The translations under genes and the position numbers were made by a program. From contig JAKJHU010000046.1 of the NCBI GenBank assembly GCA_022316685.1, positions 1,852,001 to 1,916,000 on the forward strand: a stretch of DNA of 64,000 nt. Direction: 5' to 3'. Positions 12,101 through 26,300 of the stretch are shown one piece after another (positions within the stretch are counted from its first letter, which is position 1; each line of letters opens with the position of its first letter). The notes below the pieces were generated by a model that saw nothing but the letters and a program-made list of their open reading frames with translations, did no database searches and had not been told where the DNA came from. This DNA is from Progne subis subis. Its lineage: Eukaryota; Chordata; Aves; Passeriformes; Hirundinidae.

Positions 12101-15000
12101 GTGCCTGTGCCTGGTGCAGTGTGTCTGATCCTGCCCACAGGCAGCGTTTCCTGAACCCCTGAATGCATTAGCTGGGTTCCTTCTGTCTCCTCTGGTGTGT
12201 GCCCTTCTTGGCACTCAGAGCCACCCTCAGTGCTTCAGCTGAGGCTTTACAGGTGCCCAAGTGGATAGTCAAGTAGGATTATTTCCTGTGTTGTTCAGGC
12301 CATACTCCCATGTAGACAATCTGTGCAATCCCTGCTGTTTTTGCAACACCATGATGTTGTTGACTCATCTGTGAATGATTATAACCCTGGGATCTCTTCC
12401 CACAGACCTGCTGCCGGGACAGTAGGATCCCAGGCAGTGCCATCTTCTCATTGAAGTTCATTTTCTTGTATTTGCCAAAAGAGATTAGCTATTTTTAAAA
12501 ACTGTTTTTCTAGCTTCCCAAAATTTCCAAAATGATGACCTGATCTTCACCAGTATTTGAGCCCTGCATGTTGAATAGTGATAATCTCTATTCTACCCTT
12601 CTTGCTGTTTTGAAAATATTGAACAATCCTGGGTAAAAGGCAAACTAGTTTTTAAAACCCTACCCAGTGAAACCCCAACCCATATCAACTGCATGGCAAT
12701 TAAAACAAAACCAAAAAAAAACAGGTTTCTCTGGTTTGCTCTGAAGAACATTTAGTGTGCCAGGATAAGAAATCTGGTACTTGTGGATCATGCAGGCCAA
12801 CCTGCAGAGGCTGTGCTGTCTGCGACCAAGGAAAGGAATGCAAAGAGCAGCCTCCCTGCACAAAAGGAAATTGAGGCATGGCTCTAGATGGCCACTGTGA
12901 TGGCCCTTCTCTTTGTGGTGGGCAGACTGAGTTCCAAAGGCTGACACAGAGGAGTCACATATTCTATCACAAGTCTACAGGCACCACAAAGGAATAAGAC
13001 AATGGCGGTCTCACATTCGCTATCCATAATCCCTATTAAAAGAGTGAGATTAATTTAACATTGTTACTATAGTTATCTGATGTTCAGTACTATTAAGTTA
13101 CCAGTCTGCACACTAAATATATGAGGGATAAAAAGGAGGAGGAAGCTGGGAGTTTCCCTGACAGTTTTGGGGATGCATACCAATTTACTCAGTGCTGTGT
13201 GCATAGTGGGGGTTTCTCTTATAGACAGAAATTGAAATCCAGTGTTCTGTGTTCTCTCTTGGCTCTTTTTAGACTCCCTCATTTTAGGGAAGTTAATACT
13301 TCTGTGCTTGTGTGTGTGGTGGGTTTTTTTGTTTTGGTTTGGTTTTTTTGTTTTTTGTTTGTTTGTTTTTGTTTTTGTTTTTTTCCCTATATCACTAAAA
13401 TGATTCAGAAATGTGAAAATGAAAGGGATATTTGATAGGTCATGTAGCCTCCCTGCTGAAGTATCATTAGTTATACATTCCTGAGACATATTTGTGTTCA
13501 AACCTCCTGTGAATGGGACTTAAAACCTCCACAGCTAACTTCTTTTTCCTGCAGGGTTTGTACTAACCCTCAGCTTCCACATATTATACTTACTTCTTGT
13601 TTTCTCTACCATTAAAGATGGAGAAAAGTGCATCACTATTCTTTTAATAACATATTTTCTTATCTTACAAACCTTAGACCTTGCTTTTTCTTCATAATCC
13701 TTCAAAGTTTTATCTTTTCCAGATGCTGTCACTCCAATTTCTTTCTTCAACCTTTTCTTTTAGGCCATGCTTTTTAATTGAGTCAGCATTCATGTTGTTG
13801 CCTTTCTCTTGTCTTTGTCCAGTTTGCTTTCATCTTTATTTTGCTTGTCTTCAAGGCAATACCTATTGTTCTTCACCAGCATTCAGAAGCACTGATTTTC
13901 ACCTCCACTGTTGAATCCATAATGAAACTGTAAATTTAGAATAAGTTGAGATTTACCTTTTTTCTAGCCATCTTGATGTAACTACTTTATAATCAGGTCA
14001 GTATGGTAGGAGAGCACTGTGTAGTTAAAATGCAAATTGTCTTGATTCAAGAAAGCATTTCTTTTTAGACCTGTCTGTAAGTCACATGTGTTGGAAATGA
14101 AAAATCTGCTTAAATGCATTTCTCAACCAGAGTTTATGCATTTGAAGTATTTTATCTGGAAGGAAAAACATCTGTAGTGTTTATATTTCATCATGATACT
14201 ATGTAACCCTGGCAGTTTTTAGAACTTCTCTGCAAATTCTTGTATATCACATATTGACTGTGGTAGACTGGAAATAATTTGTTTATTTTTAGCAGCTTGC
14301 CTACACAATCATGCAAATCTAGAGGATAAAGTTGTCAAAACTTCTAAACATAAATACCGTGGAGTTGATTCTGCAACAGATGGAAAAGTGCCAGAACTGC
14401 CTCTGACATGAGGGCAGCCTGACATTCAGGGTGAAAGTAATGTATTGTAGAGTGGTTACAATGTAGTGAACAGAGGGTTTGCATTTGGGGAAATTTGTGT
14501 TGCCTTCTTCCATATTTCCCTCTCACAGTCATGACAGCTGAAAAAAACCAGAAGGTGAGACAATAAAACAGCTTAATGAAGGATGGATAAGATTTTTCTG
14601 GTTTATGCTCACGTTCAAGTGTTTTTATTCATAGGTCACATTTTAAAAAAACACTTTTGGCTTTCCCGCCACCCTTTCTTTTGAGAATAGACATTGTATC
14701 ATCAATGACTTATTTCCAAATATTTCTCCACCACCTTTTCACAGCGGACATTGTCTATTTCTTTTTCTCCTTAGTCACAGGCTGTCACTTCTTTTCACAG
14801 AAATGGGGAGGAAGACATCAAATCACAACACATTTGAACCCCCTCCCCATTCCCCAAGGACATATTTTTACAGAAAGAGCTGACTGCATTTCAGAGTTCA
14901 TAGAATTTTTCCTTTCCCTATGGGTTGAATCAGACCTTGGCCAAGAAAACCCAGTCATTAAAAACAAGCCATTGTAATAGCAATGCAGCTGTCAGATGTA
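6116..15000. other. AT-rich intergenic DNA, no recognised gene
   Basis: No known exon, RNA gene or further CR1 copy is visible. The stretch contains a 14-base A run at 9,009-9,022 and a T/G-rich low-complexity block at 13,321-13,387 (listed separately). A short + strand frame with a signal-peptide-like start lies near 10,635-10,717; it is discussed as a weak hunt item and is not annotated as a gene. Confidence 0.55.
13321..13387. repeat. T/G-rich low-complexity tract
   Basis: About 67 bases made almost only of T runs of three to seven separated by single or double G, ending in TTTTCCCT. It looks like a decayed poly-T or (GTTT)n simple repeat. The frames over it on both strands (142 aa and 104 aa) come from low complexity. 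Confidence 0.8.
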
Positions 15001-16175
15001 ACATTAGGCTGTGTGTGGTATTGTAGGTGGTGCTTCTAAGTAATTGTTTTGTTACTTCATTGTTAGCAAAGCGCTTGGGGATAAGGCTGAGAGAACATGA
15101 CCCTTAAGAGACCACATGTCCTCCCATGTACAAGTGCATTACATTTACCCAGAGAATGTGCCAAATTTACTTGCCCTGGGTTCTATCATCCAAACCATGA
15201 TGCAGGCACTATGGTCATTGGCAATTCTGACATCACTGTTACTGAGAGGAGCCCACGTCCTGCAGATGCCGTGCCAGGCCCAGCGCAGAGACGCGTAAAT
15301 GCTGCCCTTGCCCTCAGTAACAGTGCGCTGGAGCACAAACTAATGAACAACCCATTACCAGCTAATGCAGGCAAGCTCCAAGTAGCTCCAAAGGATGTTG
15401 CATTTTAATGGTTCGTGGGGCTTTGTTTTTTTCTTTCCAGAAATGAAGGTTACAGTGATGGACCTATCTTAGTGCAGGTAGTTTGCCTGGGAAGCAGATA
15501 CAGTGATCGAAACAGAGAAGAGCCAGCATGGCAGAGCAGGATATTGAAGAGTTCTGATGTCATGAGGAAGTGTTCCATCCCACAGTCTGCCCAAGTGGGC
15601 ACTCCAAGCAAAGCACGTGTCTCTCTCAGACACCGTTTCCTGGTGTTATTAAGTTAATAAGTGGAAGTGGTCTGCAGGGGAAGTGATGTGTCTGTCACAA
15701 GTTTGAAAGTCCAAGGATTTGACTGGCAGAGTTTGGGGACAGTTGTCAGGATTGCAGCTGCCGGTTCAGAACAGTTCTCTAAAATTCAATTTCTACTTCA
15801 CCACATTGCTGAGGAATGCCTTTTATTTTATTGTTGAGGGTTTTTTAGTTTGTTTGGTTGGTTTTGTTTTTGCTCTTTACCTTCTGAACACGTCATAATT
15901 CTTACTTGCATAAGAAAATCAGAGGTGCAGAACACAAACCCACTTAAAAGGCACTAGGTAAAGGAGTAAACAAATTAAATTGGCCACAATCAAGTCATGC
16001 AAGCCATTCCTTTCTACTGAGGCTGAATATAAGGAATCTGAAGAATTCCTAAAGTTAGCTGCCCAGCAGTGTTGCACCCGCACCTCCACCCTAGCAGCAC
16101 AGATTCAGGGAACACTACAAGGAGGAAAAACCTAATTTTAATTTCAGAAATTGTGAAAGTTTCAATAAATAAAGC

Positions 16176-16191
16176 AAAAAAAAAAAAAAAA
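16176..16191 (+). repeat. Poly-A run after AATAAATAAA
   Basis: Sixteen A residues beginning a few bases after AATAAATAAAGC. A poly-A signal followed by an A tract can mark the end of a processed retrocopy, but the spacing is shorter than a normal cleavage distance and no coding body is recognisable upstream. Most likely a simple A-rich repeat. Confidence 0.7.
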
Positions 16192-18935
16192 TCAAGAATT
16201 TTGAGTTCATGCTGGTCATGTTTAATAAAGTCATGGAAACATTTGAGGTGTTACATAGAGACCATGTCAGAGAGTGGACCCAAAGGAGTCTGTGTAATAA
16301 CTTCGTTTCCTTGGTTGGCTGGGTGCTCCTATGAGCTAATTATAAGGGAGCTGCAAGCCACCCTTGTTTGTCAGTATTGCCAAATTTCACAATTTCATGG
16401 CAAGACTTTCTACAGTTGCATTAATACTTCAAGGTTGCTTTGGTGTATCAAAGCAGTGGAGAATGTCAGTTACCTTTTTTTACCTTCCTGAGTATTGGAA
16501 AAAAGATTTGAAGCACGGGAGCATGGATTTCATATAGGAATCATAGGACCCACAAAATATTTTACTTTGAAAATACAATTAATTGGAGCAAAATCTTTCT
16601 TTAAAGCATTTGAGGTGATAATTTTCCTTCCTGCAGTCATTTTCAGGCTCTAGATTGATGCAGTATGTGATACACTATATTACAGCTGGGTAATGCCATG
16701 TCATGATAATGTCATGATGCAAACTTGTGCCAGCTGAAGATTGCAAGCTTGAGCTGGTGACTTGTCTTCCTCTCCTGGCCACTGATCAGTAGGGCCAAAG
16801 AATGAATTGACAGGGATGAATCTGCTTTTCTATGGATTTTGGATAATTTTTGTATATCCCATTTCAAGTTCAAAACCACCAACTTCATGCAACTCTGTTG
16901 TGCAAAGTCCTGGCCTCTGCAGCAAAGTTTTTAAAGAGCAGGCATCCAGTGAAATGTTTATAATCAGCAGGCACCGTAGTGAGTCACCAGTATGAGTCAC
17001 TGACCTAGTTGTGGTGCATGGGATTGTGAAAATGGGGTCAGATTTCCCTCTGCCACACGGAGAGGGTACACTCAGACTGGCATCTACACTGTGCCCAAGC
17101 TGAGGATGTGGCCCTGGATGCTGGGTAGGATCACAGAGTGTGGTCTCAGAAGTTTCTCCACAGGTTGAAGTAAATGAGATGCCATATGACCTTAAAATAA
17201 GAGATTGCCATCAGCAGCAACAGAATCTTTACTGGTCCTGAGCACACTGAGTGCTCTATCACCACCCACAGCGTTATCCTGATGTTTTCCAGGTTAAGAA
17301 CAGTTATGAACACAGCCAGAGGGGGCTGTCAGGCTGGCTGTGCAGTTGTGGGTCAACCAGCTGTCCATCTACTGAGCTTTTCTTAGCGTTACCATCCAGT
17401 GAGGGAGAGAGCACCCTAGGGCAGCTATCAAAATGGCAGGCTTACCCTTATGTACAGGCCACTTTCTCCCTTAGCTATCGCTTCCCCTTGTAAATATTTC
17501 TGAAATGATGGACAAACATTTTGTTCATTGCAGACATATGTTTGGTGTTGGTAGAAGTTTGATGTAAACCAGAAGGTTGTTATGAAGGGTTGATTACATT
17601 CTGTTTACTCATACCCAAGCTTATTTCCCACTGGGAACTGGGTGAAATGTATTTCACAAACACTGTGGAAAGTTCACGGCCTTTTAGGCATCTTTCCATG
17701 AGAATGTTTGATGAAAAAGAGCAATGTGGAAACTTGCAGTGAGAATGAATGCCCTGCACAGGCGATATACCAGAAGCTGCACAGCACTCTGGTGTGGGAG
17801 AGAACATGAAAAGAGATGGGGCTGGCCAGTAGCAAGAGGCTTACAGAAAAGAAGAGACAGTGGAAAAGAAAGGGCTTAGTTGCAAAACCAAGGGGTGAAT
17901 GTTATGGTGTGGTGCCCATTCAAAGAGCAGCTGCCCTCAGCTTGACCACCAAATTGCTAGACAGTGAACTCAGTGAATCTCACTGATTGGACCAACCAGA
18001 TGCCATAATAATTAATTCCAACTGTCCAGTAATTGAAAACAGGATAGAGACAGCAATTCCTCAATGACAACATTAATACAAAATCATCTTTAGTTGGAAA
18101 AGCCTCGGGTTTTATAGTTTTGAATAATGCAAAAAGAAAGAATAAAGTTCTGGATTCCAAGATAGGCTTTGCTAGTAGTGCTGCATCTCTCTCAGAAGGG
18201 ATTCACTCAGCAGCCATAATTCTAAAATATCACTTTGAAAGCTGTAGTCTGTGTGTAAGGCAGGGCTTCTTCACAGGTATGTACCTGGCCATTAAGAAGC
18301 AATAATTTCAAATCATATTTCACAAAATACTTTGAAATATTATAAAGGATTGCCAGAAACATAGGAGTGCTTTGTTTCTTTTGTGTCAGTTCTAACTTTA
18401 CTGCATAATGTAATTATCCTTGAGGTAAATCATTCTTAGGCTGTTTTTTTCTTATTTAAACATGATATTTTAGTGTGTATTTTTGGCTGAGGATTTAAAT
18501 GCCAAATTGCATTGAAATGCTTTAGGGCCACAGCACACAGTTCCTGTAGAAACTGTTGCCTCTATTAGTAACTCCAATGTTCAAAAGATCCAAAGGGAAG
18601 CTCCTTGTCTGCATATTCCTGCTGTTTCTCATTTTATTTGAAGGATGTTAGAAATGAGAAAGGCAAAGATTGTGCTTGTTGATATGCATAACAGTGCATG
18701 AAGAGTACTGGATCTTCCCTTGTTTAGGATGAAAGCCTTTCCATAAAGTACTATGGCAGTCATTTGCATCTGATCTATAATGTTCAGGTCTTTTGACTAG
18801 CAAAGTATGGTCCTCAGGATACCACAGGAATTTAATTAATCAGAGCTACTTTGTTTACATGGTGCAAACGGGAACAAAATTTACCTGCAGGTGAGACATG
18901 ATTGAGATTTATGTGTTTTTCATCAGAAAAATAAT

Positions 18936-18995
18936 ACTATCACTTCTAAGATATTTATATATATATATATTTAAGAACACTATCACTTCTAAGAT
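18936..18995. repeat. 17-bp direct repeat flanking a TA tract
   Basis: The sequence ACTATCACTTCTAAGAT occurs at 18,936-18,952 and again, identical, at 18,979-18,995. Between them lies a TATATA tract of about 20 bases. This looks like a local slippage duplication or microhomology repair scar around an unstable AT stretch. Confidence 0.85.
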
Positions 18996-19285
18996 TTTTA
19001 TGTCATTAATTGTAGCTAGTTTAAGAAATTGTTCATTAAAGAATTCACAAATAATTGTTGCAATTACACTCTTTTATCCTGCCTAGCACTTTAAATGGAA
19101 ATCTCAGAACTTGGTTTTACAGTTCTTTGCTTGCCAGAAGGAAGTAGGGAAATGAAACAGATAAATAATTAAGGCATTAGCTTTATGGGGGCTTAGGAGT
19201 TTGGTTAATTGTTTGGGTTTTTTCAGTATGATTTATACATGATATTATAAAAAAACCCCCAAGAACAAACCAGCCAAAACCAACC

Positions 19286-19303
19286 AAAAAAAAAAAAAAA
19301 AAA
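19286..19303 (+). repeat. Poly-A run (18 bases)
   Basis: Eighteen A residues after a CCAACC/CAAAACC-rich stretch beginning near 19,255. Low complexity; no retrocopy body recognised. Confidence 0.8.
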
Positions 19304-22300
19304 GAGCAAACAACCATCTAGCACTTAGTGTCTTTTGCAATAACAAACATTTCTACAGTTCAGCATTTGTGAGCAATCCTAGAATAGCAAACCTGTGCAA
19401 ACAACTCAGATCTTCTGAGAAACTTTGAAGTAAAAAGTTATTTTGTGCAAAACTCAGCACTTTGTGACTATTCAGATAATGGCAAACCAATGCTCTCATC
19501 TCAGCACTTGCCTGCTCTTCTGCAATAATATGCCAGTGTGAATGTATGACAGAAAAGAAAACCCCAAACACTTAAAGATTTCTTTTCCAAGATCATACGG
19601 AGTGAGTAAAAATAGATTTGGTCATTTATAAATGCATTTTTTTCTATACAGAATCAAGTGCAAAAGGTTATACGTGGGATTTTGATATGCTGGAATACTT
19701 GTAGTTAGTACACAAAAATGTGATTTTGTTTTTTTCCCTCTTTATCAGAATCCTGAGGCGACATTAAATAAAGAAAGGTGAGCTAGGTTGGAATAACTGA
19801 CAAGCTGATATTAAGAATTTGTTCCTTTTCACAGAAACTTCAAGGTGTAATTCTGCTGTTCACTCTGATGTTTCCAGGATGCCTTTCTGGCTTTTAGCTG
19901 TGTGCTGCAGGGAACCATTTCAGTGTGTGCTGCGGGTGTAGCAGTGTGGCAGGGACAGCTGGACAAACTGCTGCAGTCTGCAGAGCTGGCTTCCATCCCC
20001 ATTCTCTTCTTGGTCTGAAACATGACTGCCTTTTTCCCATATTCTCTCTCCCTGTTTCTGACTCATTCGCTGTTTCTTTTTATATACAGAAAGGAATTGT
20101 GCAGGAGAGGTCAGAGCTGCTTCTGCAACTTTGTGCTGCTCACACAAAGGCAGTATTGGGTTCCTCTCACTCACACCGTGTTCTGCAGACCTGGGGGACC
20201 AAAGTATCTGCATCACAGCAGACTTTTTTCCTACAATATTCAGCTCCTCTGCATGTCTCCTCTCCCGGTGGCACTGGAGGAGGGGACGGAGAACAGAGCA
20301 GCTAGATTGGCATTTGTCACGTGGCAACAAAAATAGCAAATCAACATTATAATTTTGGCCTGAGTTATATGAGAGTAAAGCATTTTTTTATGATGCTTCT
20401 GAAAGTGACCTTTAACAAATGTTTTGTGGTCAAATAAATATGAAACTGATGGAAAAGGATGTGTACAGAATGTTCTCAGCTCTTACATAGGACTGGGAAT
20501 CTAACAATTAGATTACTGATGAAGCATCGTAGTCAGAACGTGTTTCACAAACTGAAGTTAGTCTATGGAGTATTTATCAGGGATTTAATCAGAAAAAGCC
20601 TGGAAATTCATCTGGAGCACAGGCAACCTTTGTTCAGCAAACTGCTGACATGTTCCTTCAGGCAAATTTTTCCTTCGGCTGGAGTAGTTAAGCAAATAAC
20701 TATGCAGAGTGCTTAGTCCTGGGTTTGCAGTTCTGAAGGAAATTTATCTCCTTTACAGGTGCACTACATATATGAGAATGTCAAAGCAAGATCAAAGTCA
20801 CAGTCTTTGGGACTATGTCTTGATTCAGTAAAGCTCATGTCCTTTGAAACAAAGGAGAACTCTGGTTCTGAGTTATCAGCAGGAGTGCTGTGGTCATCAC
20901 CACGTGGTTAAGAAACACTTTCTCTACTGCTGCAGTCCTGTTCATATTTTGTGCCCTTGGAAACAAGGAGCCCTGTAATAGTAAAAGATCAAATTTATGA
21001 TTTAGAAATCCTTTAATAGACAATCAGTTCAGAGAAAGAGGACTCTGTGTGTGCAAGTGCTTGGTAGTGAGCTAGCTCCTGTACAGCCAGAGTTAAAAAA
21101 GCCAAACCCTTTTCTTGGGGAAAATAATGTCATTCTCTCTGTACGCCTTTTAGGAGTTTGCAAGGGAATGTCAATGTTAGTAGAGATGATGTAGACATTC
21201 ACCTGAAATACCTTACTATATTATTAGCACTGTCTTGAGAGCTCAGTTTTGTCCTAAGGTGTCCAGCGGTGTCTTCACCTAAGTCTTAAAGTAGTTAAGC
21301 ATTTGGCAAATTGTTAAAGTATGTTTTTCTTTCTTGGCTAAAATCCATATTTTCATTTAATCCAAGATGCTGTATTAATGACTGCCACTCTACTATAGAG
21401 ACTTTTTTAGTGAGGTACCAACTGTGTACTCTGCTTCTGAAAGTGTCCTGCCTACTTGATTATTTTTCTCACAATGTTTCACAGACTCATTAGTTCAATC
21501 CCACCTTCTTTGCCATTAAGAAATTTGAATTACCATTCTCTGACCACTACAGACTTGCCTGCAGCTGCTTTTGGACTTTGGCAACACCCAGTTGTTGTTC
21601 ATAGGCCTGAGTGATGCTCTGACTTGACTGGGCCTGTGTCTTGTTCTGCAATGTTAAGTTGTGCTTGTATTGTGCAGCTCATTGCCCCACTTTACTTCCC
21701 CTGAATTCCTTCCCCATTGCCTTTTGTGGCTCAGAGTGACAGAGCTGAAGTCAATGAGTGTCTAAGGAAGGAACTGGTCACGTCTGCCTTTCCTGTTGAG
21801 CTTTTTCCCTTTTACAGTTTTAGTAGCCCTGTTAACACAGGAGGGAAAGCTGGGGAGTCTTCGCTCCTACAGAATACTTGAGTACACTATATTGGAGATG
21901 TCTCCTAACACCCCCTCCCTGCGGGCAGAATGGAAATGTGAAAGCATGCCTGGGTCTTATGAGGGGGTCTGAACATCATAAGTCAAAGTCCACATCAAGG
22001 TAGACAAGGTAGACAGGGGATAGAGATACCAGATCTTTCAGAAACCATTTTGAAAATTATGAGCAAAACGGGAAAGCAAACAATAAGATGGTGAGTACAT
22101 ACTAATGCAGACATGCCTTGCACCCAGGTAAGAGCAGTTAACAAAAAGCCAGGGTGAACTTCCAGGAAGGACTACTCCAAGGCTCTGTGTGGGGGCTGAA
22201 GAAGTTTGGCAATCAGGAGGCATCCTGAGAGCATGAACAGAGGAAGATCGTGTCTTCAGTTAAGGCTGGAGGGACTGGGAGCTCTTTGGAAAGTAAATGG

Positions 22301-23282
22301 GCTGTGATGGAAGCAGAGTTTGGTGTTGCATACATGAAACAGGAGAGAGGTTTGCAGAAAGCTGCTCGAGCAATTTTGGACATAAACACACCAGCCAGCC
22401 CCCTAAGGAGAATGTGGAGAGACAGGGGTCTGCCTCTCCCACAGCTAGTAGGATTAGCCATCAAAAAGAGAAATGGTCTTATCTTGTCTTGCTCTACAGA
22501 CACTTCAGTACATTTCTCCAGTGTATTGTACCTCATGTACTCTGCCTTTCAGGAGCTCCCCTGTCCTTCTCAGTTTTATGAAAAGATCATTCAAATAGAC
22601 AAGGTATGGCTGAAGGGAAAACAACAAATGAGTTGGGATTCAGAGCCAAGAGAGAGGATACACATGATACACTTTCCTCTGTATCATGTCTTACCCTTTT
22701 ACACCTGCTCTTCAATGGTTCTGTTTCCTACTGAATGTTAGCTCTTCCCCAGCTGCAGCTGCCTTTTAAGCAGATCTCTCTCAGATGGCCACATTGCTCA
22801 GTCTGTTTGGCCAAGCTGATATTTGATAGTGGCAACATCCAAGCCAGCACTTTTAATATAAGTTACTCACTATCTTTAGCTGTATCTCTGTGATGAGCAA
22901 TGAGATTATGGGGTTGTGGGAGAGAAGAAAATGCCAACAAAATGGAAACGAGACAGAATTCCCACCTTCTTTCCAGAAACATCATGACACCCTGCTGGGC
23001 TTGTAGCTCTTCTTCCAGCTCTGGCTGTCTGTGGAAGGCACCCCAGCAAAGAGAAGGTAGTTCTGACTTTTTTTGGCTGTCTGCCTTGTTTCCTGGAATC
23101 TTGCTAAAGGAGAAGCCTTATAATCTGCTTTTTGCAGTGTAGAGTATTGCAGCTCTTTGGAGAAGATTTGTTTCTTTCTCTTGGTTATTGGAGGTTTATT
23201 GGCTGTTTGGTTGAGAAAAGCTCAAAGGAGCAGATGTGTTAAGGTGGGTATCATTCTTTCATTTAATGCACAGACTTTTAGG

Positions 23283-23300
23283 AAAAAAAAAAAAAAAAAA
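23283..23300 (+). repeat. Poly-A run (18 bases)
   Basis: Eighteen consecutive A residues. The sequence just upstream is unique and shows no recognisable parent gene or SINE. Confidence 0.8.
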
Positions 23301-26300
23301 CAACTGTTGAGGACTGTCCTTCTTGTTAAACGTGTGAGACAGTGGAAGCTGTCTGGCTTGACTCATGGGTTTGACAGAGGAGTTAGTAAGTTTACCTGAG
23401 GACATTCTGAAACATCATGAGACTGCTAGTAGCTAAATATAAGGCAAGTCTGTTGGTGCCACCCTGGGAAACAGAGCTTGTGGGTATGTGGCACAGAGAC
23501 AGCAGAGCCTGCTGGGCAGAGGCACACAGACTGCCCCACTGACCTCTTGCAAAGTGTCAACACAGTCAGACTCACCCACAGTTGTAGAGCTGTGGCTGGA
23601 GCTAATAATACCCAGTAACTGTAGGACATTAGGGAGGGCAGAAGAAAATTTTAAAAAGATACAATAATTAATAGGACAAGGAATACAGATAGTTAAAAAC
23701 TGAGAGTTTCAAGGGATTCCAGATTCTAGGATTTTGCATCTTTGAACCTGGAAAGATTCTCACCTAAACTAAAGATACATCAAAATAGCCAGAAAGCAGA
23801 CATCTGTTGCTTTTCTTTTGGCTGCATACTGATTTGACTTGCTGCACTAGAGCAACTACACTGTAATACACATAGGCCCAGATATTTTCTGATAATAAAA
23901 CTGTAGCTTGCTAATGCTTAAGGAGGAAAGATGGTAGGTCTTCTTCAGGAAAAGAATGGTGCATCCTGCTCAAAGCAGCTGGACAGAGTTAACCAGCCAG
24001 AGTATTTGCTGTACAGAATAAGCCAGTCTCAGCACCAAACAGCAGTCCCCAACCCCACGTACTGTATTTAGCTTCGCTTTGTCACAGGTGTGAGGTATGT
24101 TCTGATTTTAACCTGCCTCAGATCTGGCGTCCAGTTATGGATGTAGAAGGACTGTGTTTTGGAACTTGACTCTACCCACAGGTAGCTCTCTCTCACTGAA
24201 TAGTTCAAGAATTTAGATCATCTACCTCTGAAGGTCTTGCCATGCGTACCTCTTGAAACTTAATGTCTTTTCAAACTGATTCTCAGCTATCAAATCAGGC
24301 TACCAGTGCTTTCTCTCACCCACTACTTTCTTTACTTTTTCTTTCTTACTGAGAATCTGAAATATTTGTGGTTTATATTCTTAGGGCATAGCACTTTGGC
24401 TTCTCATTAGTACCTCCAAAGCTTAAGGGAAGAAACAGAAACAGGAGCATGTGTGTGGGTACAACCCCATCATCAGTGAAGGGTCACATAGCAAGGTTTC
24501 CTCTTTCAATGACTCCGGAAAAGGCATGACCATCACAGCTTGCAGGTGGGACTGTCACCAAAAGAGAATAAGAACTAAATTGTGCCCTGTATTTCTAGTG
24601 CCTGATCACTGAGCTGTATGAAAAAGTCACACAGAAAGCAGCTACCATAGTAGAAATGAAAGCATACTAACTTCCAAAATCTGAAAAACATGGGTTTTAT
24701 TATCTTTTGGTGCAGACTTGAACTAAGGGAGATATCTTGAAATGAAGTTAAAAAATCAACTAGGTGTCTCAAGGATCATGTGACATAGATTTTCAGCAAG
24801 CAGCCAGAGGGTGGGGAAACTCCCAAGTTAGCAATCCCATGAAAATTGCCATATTCAATGGCAGCACCCACAGAATGTCCATCTCTCTGCAGAAACTGGT
24901 TTTGCTGCTACAAGCGCATTCATGTTTAGATCATTATCTACTCAACAGTTCTTGATTCCTTGTACTTCAGAAGAAATGCTGTATCTGTTTTGAAGGTGGA
25001 TGGCAGAGAATGTGAAGACTGACTTTATATACTGGTAATTTAAAACAATATTGCACATTTATTTTAAGCTAGAATACTAGTAGATTTCATGTATACCATC
25101 TTAGGCCAGAATCACTCTCCCTAGCCCTTTGGAATTGAAAAGAATATTACAGACATAGAAGATAAAAATAAACTATTCTATATTTTTTTCTGTATTTCTA
25201 TGATAGAAATAAATATTTTGTAACAATTTATTCAGGACTAGTCATATCTATGATAGAATTTTTTTTTTCTCCAAATCTTGTTATGTGAATAACAGTCCCA
25301 AGTCTTTCCATTCTGGGTACAAATGTGTTTCAAGGGTGTTTTCAGCCTATAGTTCCAGGCATAGCTGTTTTTCCAGCTTCATTCTGCCTGACCACTTCCA
25401 AACAACTTGTTTAGAAAAGAGCTGGTATTTTTGATTAGTACAAAGACCCAGAAAATTTACTTATTACTTATACATCTAGAGGACAGAAGTCACAGAAGAA
25501 GGACATAACTATAAAAGGCCAGCATGGAAATTATTATAAATAAGTGCTTAGCACCTTCCTTTGCACTGAAGCAGACACTTTCACAAGTGTCACTGCTCAC
25601 AAGGAAGCAAAATTTCAGCTCTTGCCTCTCCTACTCTGGACAGATCCTCAAAAATTCTATTCACAATTGCATGTTCCACTGAAAATATGCGAGGCCATTG
25701 AGACCAGTTTTGCTACCAGTTATGTTATATTTCTTACCTTTTTCCAGATACATATATGAAACACCATTAGATGTAACTCTTAGCTCTCTGCAAGCAGTGC
25801 AGTAGCCATCAAATAAACAAGGCAGCCAGATAATGATCACTGATAGCATCCAGGTGCTTCACAGGGAAGTTGCAGCAAAGTTTATTATCTCTTGCATTAC
25901 CTTTAAGGTTTTGCCTGGAGGCCAGTGTGAAATCAGATTTCCAACCTGCCAGAAAATTCACAAGTACTTGCTAAGTCACCCTCCCTGCCCTGAAGACTTT
26001 CTATTCTAAAAAGTCCCTTTTCTATAGATAGAAAGGTGATGCATAAACCAAATTGAGACTCAGATTTTGCAGCAGGTTGACACTGATTTTCTTGATGTCT
26101 TACTGTGAGAGAATCAGAAGTGTTTTCTGGGAATGCCCTGAGTTTCAGCCCTGTGTCTTTCTCACCCACCTCTTTTACAGGGCAGAAAGACACAGAATAG
26201 CGTGTGACTGAAGTATTTAAGTCACCCTATTCATTGGGGGCACTAATCGTTATGAAAAACATCCAAATTTGCAGATAAAATGGATATGCCAAACACCACT

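Noticed and set aside
22250..22741. A 163-codon + strand frame
   Set aside because: No recognisable domain, overlapping frames of similar length on both strands, and composition typical of chance translation.
23587..23629. A - strand segment with a strong pyrimidine tract and GTGAGT donor
   Set aside because: The phase required to follow the candidate chain at 25,738 gives a stop codon, so it does not extend that chain.
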